Assembly: GCA_965153455.1 (NCBI GenBank)
Contig: OZ234502.1
Span: 351,267-415,266, forward strand
Direction of reading: 5' to 3'
Source: Sphagnum compactum
Lineage: Eukaryota; Bryophyta; Sphagnopsida; Sphagnales
Length of the DNA: 64,000 nt
Part shown: positions 36,353-46,030 of the stretch, one piece after another
Layout: each line of letters begins with the position of its first letter
Position numbering within the stretch: the stretch's first letter is position 1
Made by a program: the position numbers and the translations under genes
The notes under the pieces: model-generated
Told to the model about the DNA's origin: nothing
Seen by the model: only the letters and a program-made list of their open reading frames with translations
Database searches by the model: none

Positions 36353-36649
36353 TTTTTATTAGTAAAAGGTGTGCAACATTTTCTTTATCTTTTAAACTAT
36401 GAAATAATTAAAAAATCCGAAATTGGCACACCTTTTTAAATGTAAAATCTGGATAAAATGAAACACATAAGTAGAAAAATTTGAACTTTGTTAAAAAATT
36501 TCTTAAATAAAATCAATATACTTTGTAAATGTTAAAATTAATATTTATAAACAATTTTTTAAAAATAAAAATCATTAACGAATTGGCACAAATGAATTTA
36601 CAAATTTTCCAATTCCAACTACATTTCATTGTGTGATTGAACAATACAA

Positions 36650-37205
36650 GATAGGCAAGTGGGTAGGTAGAGTAGGTATGTAAGTAAGTAAAATAGGTGG
36701 GTAAAATAGGTAGTTATATGTAGGTAATTAAAGTAGGTAGGTGGTTATGAAATTATATTTAGTGTAAGTAGGTAAGTAGGGTAATAATTGATTGTTAAAC
36801 ATGCGTGGTAGGTAGGTAGGTAAGGGTGGGTAAAGTAGGTTAAATAAAGTAGGAAGGATAATAAAGTAGGGTAGGGTAAGATAGGTACATATGTATGTAG
36901 GCTAGCCTATTAACTAGGCTTCAATTATCTACCTAGCATAAGCTAGGCTAGGTTATGTTTGTAATTAGTGAATTGTCACCAATAGGTAATGTTATTAATT
37001 TGTGACATATTTACCTACCTACTTACCAACCTACTTACCTACCTACCACACATGAATTCATGACATACCTATCTACCTATGTACTTACCAAACATGAATT
37101 GATAACATTATATAATGGCAATTCATTACAAGCATAACCTAACCTAGCCTTTGTAAGTAGGTAGCCTATGTTTAATTAATAGGCTAGCCTACCCTACTAG
37201 AAAAC
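36650..37205. repeat. TAGG/ACCT low-complexity block
   Basis: GTAGGTAGG, AAGTAGG and the complementary ACCTACC words dominate without a fixed period. TAGG-rich and CCTA-rich halves face each other around 36990, so parts could fold back. Confidence 0.65.
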
Positions 37206-37469
37206 ATGTGGTGCAAACCCATTGTGCAAACCATTCATTTTGCAGTGGTACAATTACTTGTGGGTTTCCAATACGCTTACTAGCTTAGGGTAGTGGTTGG
37301 TCCTTAGTGGGATAAGGAAACCATGGAATAAATTTGGTGGTTTGGTTTAAGTTTTTTTTGTTTGGTTTGTTTAGAATGCCTTGGCAACAAGTGGTTTTGT
37401 GTGGTGGTCAATATGGTGATTAGTCAAACCTTGTTTGATCGGTCAAACATAATTTTGACTAGTCAAATG

Positions 37470-37690
37470 CCACATGGCATTTAAACATTGGCCACGCAAG
37501 TTAAGCCATGTGGCATTTAAACATTGGCCACCCAAGCTAGGCCATGTGGAATTTAAACATTGGCCACTTAATCTTGGCCACGTGGCATTTAAATTTTGGC
37601 CACCTAGGTTTCGCCACATGGCATTTTATCATTGGCCACCTAAGCTAGGTGACATGGCATTTAAACATTAGCCATTTAGGTTATGCCACG
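37470..37690 (+). repeat. 36-bp tandem repeat, about six copies
   Basis: Units read CATGTGGCATTTAAACATTG followed by GCCACC and a variable AAGCTAGGC. The period is a multiple of three, so one frame stays open with a repeating 12-residue unit (AFKHWPPKLGHV). Not judged coding. Confidence 0.85.
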
Positions 37691-38178
37691 TGGCTAAAAC
37701 CTAAATGACTTGGGTTAAACTTAAGCTAATAGGCCTAAAACTAGGTACCTAGGTTTAGGAACCTAAAGCTTTAAGCCCAGGCACCTAAGCATAGGTCTAG
37801 AAACCTAAAACTTAAAGCCTAGGCAACTAGGCTTAGGTTTAGGAGCCTAATGTAAGCTTAGGCAACCTAGGCCTACATTAGGAGCATACATTATGTCCTT
37901 TCCTAGGTTGCACCTAAAGCGAAGCCACTAGACTAGGCCTAGATGTAGGCCGCCTAGATGAAGCCTACACCTAAACCACCTAGGTAGGAAAATCCTATTT
38001 TATTTTGAATTTGGCCATTAAGGTTGAACTATTTCAATTGGCCCATCCCAAATGGCCCTCCTTTTTTGAATATTTCTTATGTTTTGGATGCTTGGAATGC
38101 TTCCATTTATATTCTTTATAATTTGAAAAGGATGACAAACAATATGGGACAATGTTTTCGGGAGGACAAACATTCTCA
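37691..38178. other. Spacer left of the Helitron-like element
   Basis: CCTAGG-rich up to about 37990, then plain AT-rich sequence. No gene is seen. Confidence 0.5.
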
Positions 38179-38199
38179 TCTCATATATATAATATCGTA

Positions 38200-39005
38200 G
38201 GTTTTGTCCTCTTGCGGTGGTGTCCGGTCGTCCTTTGCATCCATCCGTCCCGTCTTCCATCCATCTAAGTTCTTCATCTAAGATGATGGAAGAGGAGGAT
38301 GACGGATGGCAGCAGCATGCAGCTCTTCTCTGCATGGTTGTCCTCTTGCAGTGGTGTCCGGGTCGTCCCGTCTTCCTCCATTGTTGTGGAAAGTGGGGGA
38401 TGCCAGGAAGAAGAAGAAGGTTGTCCTCTTGCGGTGGTGTCCGGGCTGTCCCGTCTTCCTCCATTATTGTACATGATTTTTTTGAAAAGAAGAAGAAGAA
38501 GGTTGTCCTCTTGCGGTGGTGTCCGGGCCGTCCCGTCTTCCTCCATTGTTGTACATGATTTTTTTGAAAAGAAGAAGAAGAAGGAGGTTGTCCTCTTGCG
38601 GTGGTGTCCGGGCCGTCCCGTCTTCCTCCATTGTTGTACATGATTTTTTTGAAAAGAAGAAGAAGAAGGAGGTTGTCCTCTTGCGGTGGTGTCCGGGCCG
38701 TCCCGTCTTCCTCCATTGTTGTACATGATTTTTTTGAAAAGAAGAAGAAGAAGAAGGTTGTCCTCTTGCGGTGATGTCCGGGCCGTCCCGTCTTCCTCCA
38801 TTGTTGTACATGATTTTTTTGAAAATAGTTGGTCAAGGGTCAATATGAGTTCTTTGATTTTGGAGAACCGTCAGTCAAAGGTATGGAAAGTGGGGGATGC
38901 CAGGAAGAAGAAGAAGGTTGTCCTCTTGCGGTGGTGTCCGGCCGTCCCGTCTTCCTCCATTGTTGTGGAAAGTGGGGGATGCCAGGAAGAAGAAGAAGAC
39001 AAAGA
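38200..39005 (+). repeat. 82-86-bp minisatellite inside the Helitron
   Basis: The core array at 38419-38830 has five near-identical units beginning GTTGTCCTCTTGCGGTGGTG, then CCGTCCCGTCTTCCTCCATT, TGTACATGATTTTTTTGAAA and an AAG run. Variant copies lie near 38206, 38336 and 38917. The first part of the unit equals the sequence just inside the Helitron 5' end (38203-38245). A second small repeat, GGAAAGTGGGGGATGCCAGG, occurs near 38387, 38886 and 38968. Confidence 0.9.
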
Positions 39006-39227
39006 AAAACAAGAAGAAGAAGAAGATGGATTGATGTGGGTTTTGGTTTTATGTAGTCCGGGGGAACATTAGAACAGGGTGGGAACGTGGACGAGTCGCC
39101 AGTGGAACAAGTGAGACGAACGGTTCCCAATACGGATGATCCGAGTCTTCCGGTATGGACATTCCGGATGTGCACAATAGGCTTGCTATTTTGTTTCTAG
39201 AAGGCAATTCTTGCTTGGAATTCCTGG

Positions 39228-39308
39228 AAGATGCCATTAGAGATGCGTTTGTCAGGATTTCAGTGTGAGGATTTTCCAGTGTTTCCAAACAACTTCATCA
39301 CAAAGGTG
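39228..39308 (+). pseudogene. Exon-like captured fragment, unidentified
   Basis: One frame reads MPLEMRLSGFQCEDFPVFPN and continues to a good donor (AAG|GTGGGT at about 39305). It would join in phase to the acceptor-bounded fragment at 39571. I do not recognise the protein. No start exon is visible. Confidence 0.3.
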
Positions 39309-39570
39309 GGTCATTTCATAATCACTTTTTTTTTTTAATTTAAAGAAAATTTCAATTCGAGTTTTTTGTTAACAAAATTTCAAAGTTTTTTTTCCTCTGG
39401 CGAAATTGGTTTTCAGAATCATATACAATTTCTTACTCTCTGCATTTTAGTCTTGGCAGGGGTTCTGTGGCCAAAAGAACCAAGCCCAATAAGTGTGATG
39501 CACTTGCACTCATATGAAATCTCTTGCCACTTGCAGAGCTTGACAAACATATGGTTTTGGTGTGCTGCAG

Positions 39571-39688
39571 CAATCAAAGAAGTATCGAATGCCAGCTGTT
39601 GAGAAATTGCAAGCTGAGGTATATGAGTTGGTGGCAAAGGCAGTGAAAGAACGTCTTGGGTTGGCAATAACAGCTGAGGATGTGTCAC
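39571..39688 (+). pseudogene. Exon-like captured fragment, unidentified
   Basis: Preceded by an acceptor (GTGCTGCAG). The frame begins [20 protein letters not shown] and runs to about AITAEDV, where it meets the reversed ADP/ATP carrier fragment. The amphipathic, well-behaved sequence suggests a real source gene, but I cannot name it. Confidence 0.4.
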
Positions 39689-39820
39689 AAAGAGACTTGA
39701 TGAGGCACCTGCTGCAGCCCCAGATGCAAGGTTTCCAGCAAACCACATCCAGTAACCATCCCTGTCCTTTTTGTAACCAAACAGAGCTTTGAAGTAGTCC
39801 TTAAATGCAAAGTTCAATGC
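39686..39820 (-). pseudogene. ADP/ATP carrier (mitochondrial) exon fragment
   Basis: The minus strand reads [20 protein letters not shown], then [20 protein letters not shown]. These are hallmark residues of the mitochondrial ADP/ATP carrier, which swaps ATP for ADP across the inner membrane. The piece starts right after an AAAACAG acceptor at a plant-like exon boundary and ends abruptly near 39686, covering only about 45 residues of a protein of about 300. It is therefore a captured fragment. It lies inside a 247-codon open frame (40162-39419), so it could be part of a chimeric transcript, but most of that frame is unrelated sequence. Confidence 0.8.
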
Positions 39821-40334
39821 CTGTTTTGTAGACAATGGAGAATCATTAGGGCTGATGACAGGGACCTTAAGATACTTACAACAACTCACCATACTGGCTG
39901 CTTCCAAATGCTCCATCAAATTCTCTATATATTTAAAATTGACTGAAGCACGCAAAACAACACATTGTATGCAGACATCACAAACCACTTGGCATATGCA
40001 ACTTTGGCATAACACAATGTTCATGTGAAAAGTTACTATGTGCATCCATAGAAGGCCAGAAAATGGTTCATTACTAGACTTCTCTATTTGTGAATCATTC
40101 AGAATGTGGCAGAATCCATCCAAGTTCCTTAGTAGATCAGTAGATGATGACCGCTGCTGCAACAGCTGGTGTAAGGAGTCGTCGGTGCTAAAGAGGAAAC
40201 TAATAAACTAAGTAAGTAGTCACAAAAGGAAATTTTGTGTGAAAATGAACTGTGAATGAATAAAATTTCCACTCACAATTTTTGTTTGGTGGTGCTGCGA
40301 TTGTTGTTGTTGCTTCTTCTTCTTCTTCATCTTC
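39821..40334 (-). other. Open-frame flank of the carrier fragment, unidentified
   Basis: The minus frame stays open from 40162 into the carrier fragment. Its first part (about [20 protein letters not shown]) looks exon-like, but I cannot assign it. The sequence between is probably intron-derived. Confidence 0.3.
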
Positions 40335-40462
40335 TTCTTCAGAGGTTTAGATCAGTGTTGCAAGGTTCTTTCAATTTCTAAAGAACCGTCAATTCCATCT
40401 TCTTCAGAGGTTTAGATCAGTGTTGCGAGGTTCTTTCAATTTCTAAAGAACAGTCGATTCCA
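40335..40462 (+). repeat. Tandem duplication of about 64 bp with AGAACC hairpins
   Basis: TCTTCAGAGGTTTAGATCAG plus TGTTGC(A/G)AGGTTC and the following sequence occurs twice. Each copy contains GGTTCTTT-caatttct-AAAGAAC, a small stem-loop (40364-40387 in copy 1). Confidence 0.85.
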
Positions 40463-40924
40463 ATTATCTCCAAAACGGAACCTTACAAAATTGGTGGTTT
40501 TCACAAAAGAACCGGAAAGTAAGAATCGGTGGTTCTCTACCCAGTTTGTTTTTTCTTTCTCATAGAGACCAAAGTCGATTGTTTGAATTTTGGAGGACCA
40601 GTAGTGGGTCAGTGGGTGGGAATAGTTTATTTGTACCCGTTCTGATAACCGGAGGGTATATCTGGATTGTTTTGTGTTGTCACCAGACTGTTGCGCACAT
40701 GCAGATTTGTTTTCATTTTCTCTGCCAAAAAAAAAGAAAAAAAGAAAAAAGAGAAATTTATTTATGTGGTCGATGACTTTAAAAAATTCAAAGCCCGAGC
40801 GATTTTTGTGTAAAAGTCGAGAAAGATTTATTATTATTGTTGCACAGAGACGGGGAATTTATGTGGACGGGGACAAACCCATCCCCAAAAAGAAATAAAA
40901 AAACCAGTTAAGGGTCTGGGGGGG

Positions 40925-42411
40925 GGTGATCTCCTAAATGGCTCCGCTACGTTCACAACGTGCAGTTGTTTAAAACAGAATGTTTCTTTGAAATAAATAT
41001 GGTTTAAAGAAACTGGGGGACTTCACAGTGCCTGAAGGTCACGGGCAAATTACACCTTTTTTCAAAAATAAACATTTTGAATTATGTTGTTTTGTTATGT
41101 ATAGAGTTCGTAATATTGTTAATAGAAGAGAAAGTGATATCATACGTCATAGTGTCCGAAGGTCACGAGTACTGCACTGTAATCATGCTTCTATATCTTT
41201 GACTACACACTCAAAACCAACCAAATATATTTGATAATTTTGTTTTTTTTTTGCTCGCCCCCCCCCCACTCACTTTTGGGGGACTTCACAGTGTCCGAAG
41301 GTCACGGGTACCCACTAGTCTACTTATATAATATCCTTGGTGTCTGTCTGTCCGGTCGACGGCGGTCCTCCTTTCCATCCATCTGTCCCGTCGTCCATCC
41401 CGTCATCCATCTGTCCCTCCATCCATCCAAGGCAAAGAGGGGGGGGGAGGGCGCGGGCCCTTCTTAAATTGCAAACTCCACTGTTTCAGGGAATTGCCCA
41501 TTCTACCCTATTTATAGCACAATAGGTATCCATCCTGTTATGACGGGGTATTGGCCCATAATAAAAATTTCAGGCAGGCACTGAGGAAGGCTCGGTATGC
41601 AATCAGTGCAGCCAATTTCTTCCTTTTTTGGGTTTTGGAGAGAGGGGGAAAGGGAGAAATTTTTTTCTTTTTTCTACTGGGGGTGGGGGTCCCCTCATCC
41701 ATCCATGGAATGGAGGAGACAATCATGTGGCAATTTAGCTCATAGTAAGGAGGTAGTTGCCAGGAGGGACCGACCCCAGGTCGTCCCTAGCAGTGTTGTC
41801 TTTTATTTTATTTTTCTAAGATTTTTTTGTTTGTAGCCACAGTGGGGGATCTTCCATAGAAAAATGTGGCGACCTTCCTCAAGGAGATTGTGCCAAAACT
41901 GGCTATAAAGCCGGATATGCAGTAAACAACTGCAATCATGCTTCTATATCTTTGACTACACACTCAAAACCAACCAAATATATTTGATAATTTTGTCTTT
42001 TTTTGCTCGCCCCCCCCCCCCCCCCCACCCCCCCGCCCCCCCACTCACTTTTGGGGGACTTCATAGTGTCCGAAGGTCACGGGTACCCACTGTGTACAAA
42101 GAAGCCCTCCTTTGAAGCTTCATGCATCTCCTAAATGACTCCGCGAGAAGCTACATTCACGATGTGTAGCTCTTTAAAATAGAATGTTTCTTCGAAATAA
42201 ATACGGTTTAAAGAAACCGAGGGACTTCACAATGTCCGAAGGTCATGGGTACCCGTTAGCACGCCCTTCATAGGAGGCCTCTTTGGAGGACCCGCGCGTC
42301 TGTCGGAACTGTCTTGCCCGGGAGAGGCATGCTCCCGGTTTAAAGAAAATAAATATGGTTTAAAGAAACCAAAGGACTTCACAGTGTCCGAAGGTCACGG
42401 GTACCCACTAG
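40925..42411 (+). repeat. Repeated Helitron 3'-terminal segments
   Basis: GGACTTCACAGTGTCCGAAG with GTCACGGGTACCCACTAG recurs, complete or decayed, at 41024-41050, 41281-41318, 42056-42092, 42223-42258 and 42374-42411. A longer segment (AATCATGCTTCTATATCTTT onward) at about 41180-41318 is repeated at about 41934-42092. CTCCTAAATG with GAATGTTTCTT recurs at 40931 and 42128. Poly-C runs at 41259-41269 and 42010-42044 sit inside. Confidence 0.85.
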
Positions 42412-43030
42412 TATGGACATAAAACACTAGAACCTTTTAATTCATATAACATTATTTAAAAGTAATTATGTAATACACATTGATGGTTTGATATTCCTAA
42501 CTATAAAAATATTTAATTGATTTTCTTATGTTTAATATGTCAAAAAATATTTTGATTCTAAATTAGATTTTGCGTAGACTACTTTTCATGTTTACTTTAT
42601 CATGCTTTTGCTTAGTGGTAGATTTAGATCAAAGGGGAAATGTATTTACATGTTGATTTTGGCAAATGTCAATTAATCATAATCCAATGATGAAGAGAAC
42701 TTTTACACCTTTTTTTATTGGTAAGGTTCATAAAAGTGGAAAAAATTGTGTTATGAATGGTATATTTGGATCTCCCCCTTTACTTGCCATAAACATTTGC
42801 CTTTCAATCCTTTCTTACAATGGCATCACACTTTGGGTATATCCCCCCAAACAACGCCTTTATTCATATGCAAAAACACTCACCATGTTTGGAAGAATGT
42901 GCCCAAATAATGACAACCCTAAAGGAGCAAAACAAATATTTTTTTGGTATTGCTTTCTAGCTACATATGGAGGGATGCACATACAATAATAATAACAAAT
43001 TAATATTGCTCGACAATTGGGAACCCCAAG
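42412..43030. other. Spacer, no gene supported
   Basis: An open frame of 107 codons (42666-42989, plus) has no recognisable domain and no splice or promoter context. Confidence 0.45.
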
Positions 43031-43245
43031 TTTTGGCATTTCCTTAGACCATGTATTGTATATATGAGATCCATGACCCAAGTTAATTTTGGCATTTTCT
43101 TAGACCATGTATTATATGTATATATATATATATGAGACCCATGACCCAAGTTAATTTTGGCATTTTCTTAGACCATGTATTATATATATATATATATGTA
43201 TATATATGAGATCCATGACCCAAGTTAATTTTGGCATTTTTTCAT
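43031..43245 (+). repeat. 56-72-bp tandem repeat with TA runs
   Basis: TTTTGGCATTTTCTTAGACC recurs at about 43031, 43087 and 43156. Each is followed by ATGTATTATA, a TA run, GAGA(T/C)CCATGACCCAAGTTAA. Confidence 0.9.
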
Positions 43246-43715
43246 AAACAATTGCTTTTGATTGGCCGGCCATTTAAACGATTGGCCCAGGTGGTGATGT
43301 TTAAATAGTGTCTCATCGTATATTGTCCAATTTTTCATAAACAATTGCTTATGATTGGCCGGCCATAATGATTGGCCAAGGTCGTGACATTGAAAAATAG
43401 CCTCTCACCATATATTGTCCAATTTTCCATACGCCATTGTTTCTGATTGGCCGGCCATAATTATTGGCCCAAGTGATGATGTTTAAATAGCCTCTCACCA
43501 TCATATATTGTCCATTTTTTCATAAAACAATTGCTTTTGATTGGCCGGCCATAATGATTGGCCCAGGGTGGTTGGTGGTGACCATTTAAATAGCCTCTCG
43601 CCATATATATTGTCCAAATTTTCATACACAATTGCTTCCAATTGATTGGCCGGCCATAATGAATGGCTAAGGTGATAAATGTTTAAATAGCCTCTCATCA
43701 TATATATATTTGTCC
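43246..43715 (+). repeat. 93-bp tandem repeat with GGCCGGCC in each unit
   Basis: GATTGGCCGGCCAT occurs at 43264, 43357, 43449, 43543 and 43648 (position of GGCCGGCC), a spacing of 92-105 bp. Units also hold TTCATAAACAATTGCTT, TAATGATTGGCC, GTTTAAATAG and CTCTCACCATATATTGTCCA. Confidence 0.9.
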
Positions 43716-44159
43716 CAATGTTTTTTTCATGTTTATGGGTGGGGTTCGGGAAACAATATTAATACTCTATGTTCGATGGATTCTATGTTGTAAAGGCCTG
43801 AATATGTGCTTTGGGTGGGTGGACCTGCCCTAATAATAATAATGTGTTTAGTAGGACCCGTATGATGTTTTTGTTCAGGAGGATGGACTTTTGGCAAGCA
43901 AACCTTTAAATAATTTAATTAATTAATTAATTAATTATTTATTTTGCAACCTTTGCAATTTGGTCAAAAAGTGTGCATGCTTTGGGAAATGCAAATCATA
44001 TAATGCAAAACATGGGTGGGTTGTTGGTAATGGACTACGGACAAGGCTCTTGCCAAAAAAATATCAACCAAATGGTGTGTGTGTGTGTGTGTGTACAAGT
44101 GTTATATGATTGTTGATGTTGGTTGTCAATGACAACTCAATGATCACCATGACATATAA

Positions 44160-44460
44160 GTTTTGTCAAGGATTAGTTTGTCTTGCTCTTGCATACAAGA
44201 GGAGACCCAATGCTCGTGAGTGACATAAGTTTTGTCAAGGATAGTTGGCTTGATCTTGTGAATAAGAGGACCCAATGGTCGTGAGTGACATTCCTAAGTT
44301 TGTCAAGGATAGTTGGCTTGATCTTGTGAACAAGACGACCCCAATGATCGTGAGTGACATTCCTAAGTTTTGTCAAGGATAGTTGGCTTGATCTTGTGAA
44401 CAAGATGACCCCAATGGTCGTGAGTGACATTCCTAAGTTTGTCAAGGATATATAGTTTGT
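44160..44460 (+). repeat. About 69-bp tandem repeat, five copies
   Basis: GTCAAGGATAGTTGGCTTGA recurs with TCTTGTGAACAAGA, GACCCCAATGGTCGTGAGTG and ACATTCCTAAG. Copies begin near 44166, 44234, 44302, 44372 and 44441. A minus frame stays open across it, which I take as chance. Confidence 0.9.
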
Positions 44461-45840
44461 CTTGCTCTTGTGAACAAGAAGGACTAGTAGTTGGGCCTCT
44501 TCTTCTCTTTCTCTTGCACCAAACAATGAAGTAAAAAGTGACCCAAGCAAGAAGACCTGCCCCCACACACAAAGTGTGATGAGTTTTGACCCTCTATTGT
44601 TGGTCTTCAAGTAGATATAAAAGAAAGTCTCCTCCCCCTTAGTACTTTCCTTGTGGGAAAATGTGGTATGATATTTGTTGTACAATTTTGTGGATACTTG
44701 ACATGAAGAGAAATGGTTGGCACTTTTGCCATGACAAAATTGTTAATTTGAATATCGTAGTACCTCCTTGGCCATTTCAACACATGTTCATTGAATAATT
44801 AATTAATTAAAAAAAATTCATTTCAATCAATGGAATATTCCTAAATATTCACTATTATCCTTCACAACAATTTCTTGACTTGACGAGGAAAAAATAATTT
44901 TTGAAAATTTCAACATTTTTGAAAATAATATAATTAGTGTTGAATTGGCCAAGGTACAAGGGCATATCACAACTAGTTAGCTTAGTTTATGTGCTTTGAT
45001 TTTCACACTAATAGAGAAACTTCATTTTACAACTTGTTTTAGATCAAAATAATTGTAAACAATATTTTTAATCATTTAAAACAAGTCACAAAATGAAGTT
45101 TTTCTACTAATGTGAAGTATCAACATTCAAACCCTAAAGCCAATGTAATCTTTCCATTCAAAGACATGATCTAAAAAGAACCATGGCTTATCTAAATTGC
45201 AATGTTTGATCTAAAATTTTGAAATGTCTCCCACTTTCATGTCATGGGCTTCCTTCTGATATTGGTCCCCAAAAAACTGGGGATGAAAAATTTAAAAAGA
45301 AGGGATAAAAACAGCACACACACAAGGGAAAAAGAAAAAAAAAGGGACCAAAGGGGTTTTCTCACCTAAATTGATCCTCACAGGAGTTTCACCCCCAGTT
45401 TTGGATTTTGCCTTACCTGCACTTGCCTTCACTGATATTCATAATTTTGGCTAAATCAAGTCTTGCCCTAACAAAGGTAATCCTGCAAATATTGTGAACA
45501 GATGGTACCCAGTTGCAATAAACAGTAGCCAATTTCCCTCACTTTAACCACCACACTCAAATTGGGGACACAGTGCTTCCCTCACTTGTACATAAAACTA
45601 CAGTCAAATTGGGGATGAAACAAGGGTTACAGGGTCAAACTAGGTCCCAAAGACAGGGTGACTTTAAGGATAACTTAATAATCAGATCTCAACTTTAAGA
45701 GAATGAAATGGATGTGTTGAGCTCATTTTGAGAGGAATTCGAATGATCACTAATTTTGGACTAGTGGATTTTGGGTTTACACTCTAGAGCTTCCTTGGAT
45801 GTCTTTAGGGTTTAGGGTCAAACATTTGAAATTTTTTTAA
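44461..45840. other. Spacer, no gene seen
   Basis: AT-rich. No domain-like translation and no long repeat noticed. Confidence 0.45.
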
Positions 45841-46030
45841 AACCCTAAACCTAAAAACTTTTTTTTTGGGGTCTAAACCCTAAACCTAATTTTTTTGACC
45901 CTAAACCTAAAAACATTTTTTTTTGGGTCTAAACCCTAAACCTAATTTTTTTGACCCTAAACCTAAAAGCATTTTTTTTGGGGTCTAAACCCTAAACCTA
46001 ATTTTTTTGACCCTAAACCTAAAAACATTT
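45800..46030 (+). repeat. Telomere-like tandem repeat, about 64-bp unit
   Basis: AACCCTAAACCTAA, TTTTTTTGACCCTAAACC and AAAA(A/G)CATTTTTTTTGGGG alternate three times (45843-46025). The CCCTAAA words match the plant telomere repeat, but the array is not a pure telomere tract. Confidence 0.85.

Larger units (their letters stand above)
38179..42411 (+). mobile_element. Helitron-like element(s), with captured gene pieces
   Basis: The left end is TCTCATATATATAATATCG after an A (38178). The right end is a hairpin GTGTCC-GAA-GGTCAC (42384-42398, one T/T mismatch), nine bases, then CTAG (42408-42411) followed by T. TC start, CTRR end, a hairpin about ten bases before it and A/T flanks are the Helitron signature. 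An internal CTAG at 41315-41318, with the same hairpin at 41291-41305, is followed at once by TCTACTTATATAATATCC, a second 5' end. The span may thus be two elements head to tail (38179-41318 and 41319-42411). No Rep/helicase coding is seen, so these are non-autonomous. Confidence 0.65.

Noticed and set aside
38018-38843. Long frames (up to 272 codons) on both strands
   Set aside because: They run through the 82-86-bp minisatellite, where repeat structure keeps several frames open at once; peptides are low complexity.
42666-42989. Plus-strand frame of 107 codons
   Set aside because: No domain, composition or splice evidence; an isolated frame in AT-rich spacer.
43031-44460. CRISPR-like array
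   Set aside because: Units are long, adjacent and variable with no unique spacers; these are ordinary eukaryotic tandem repeats.
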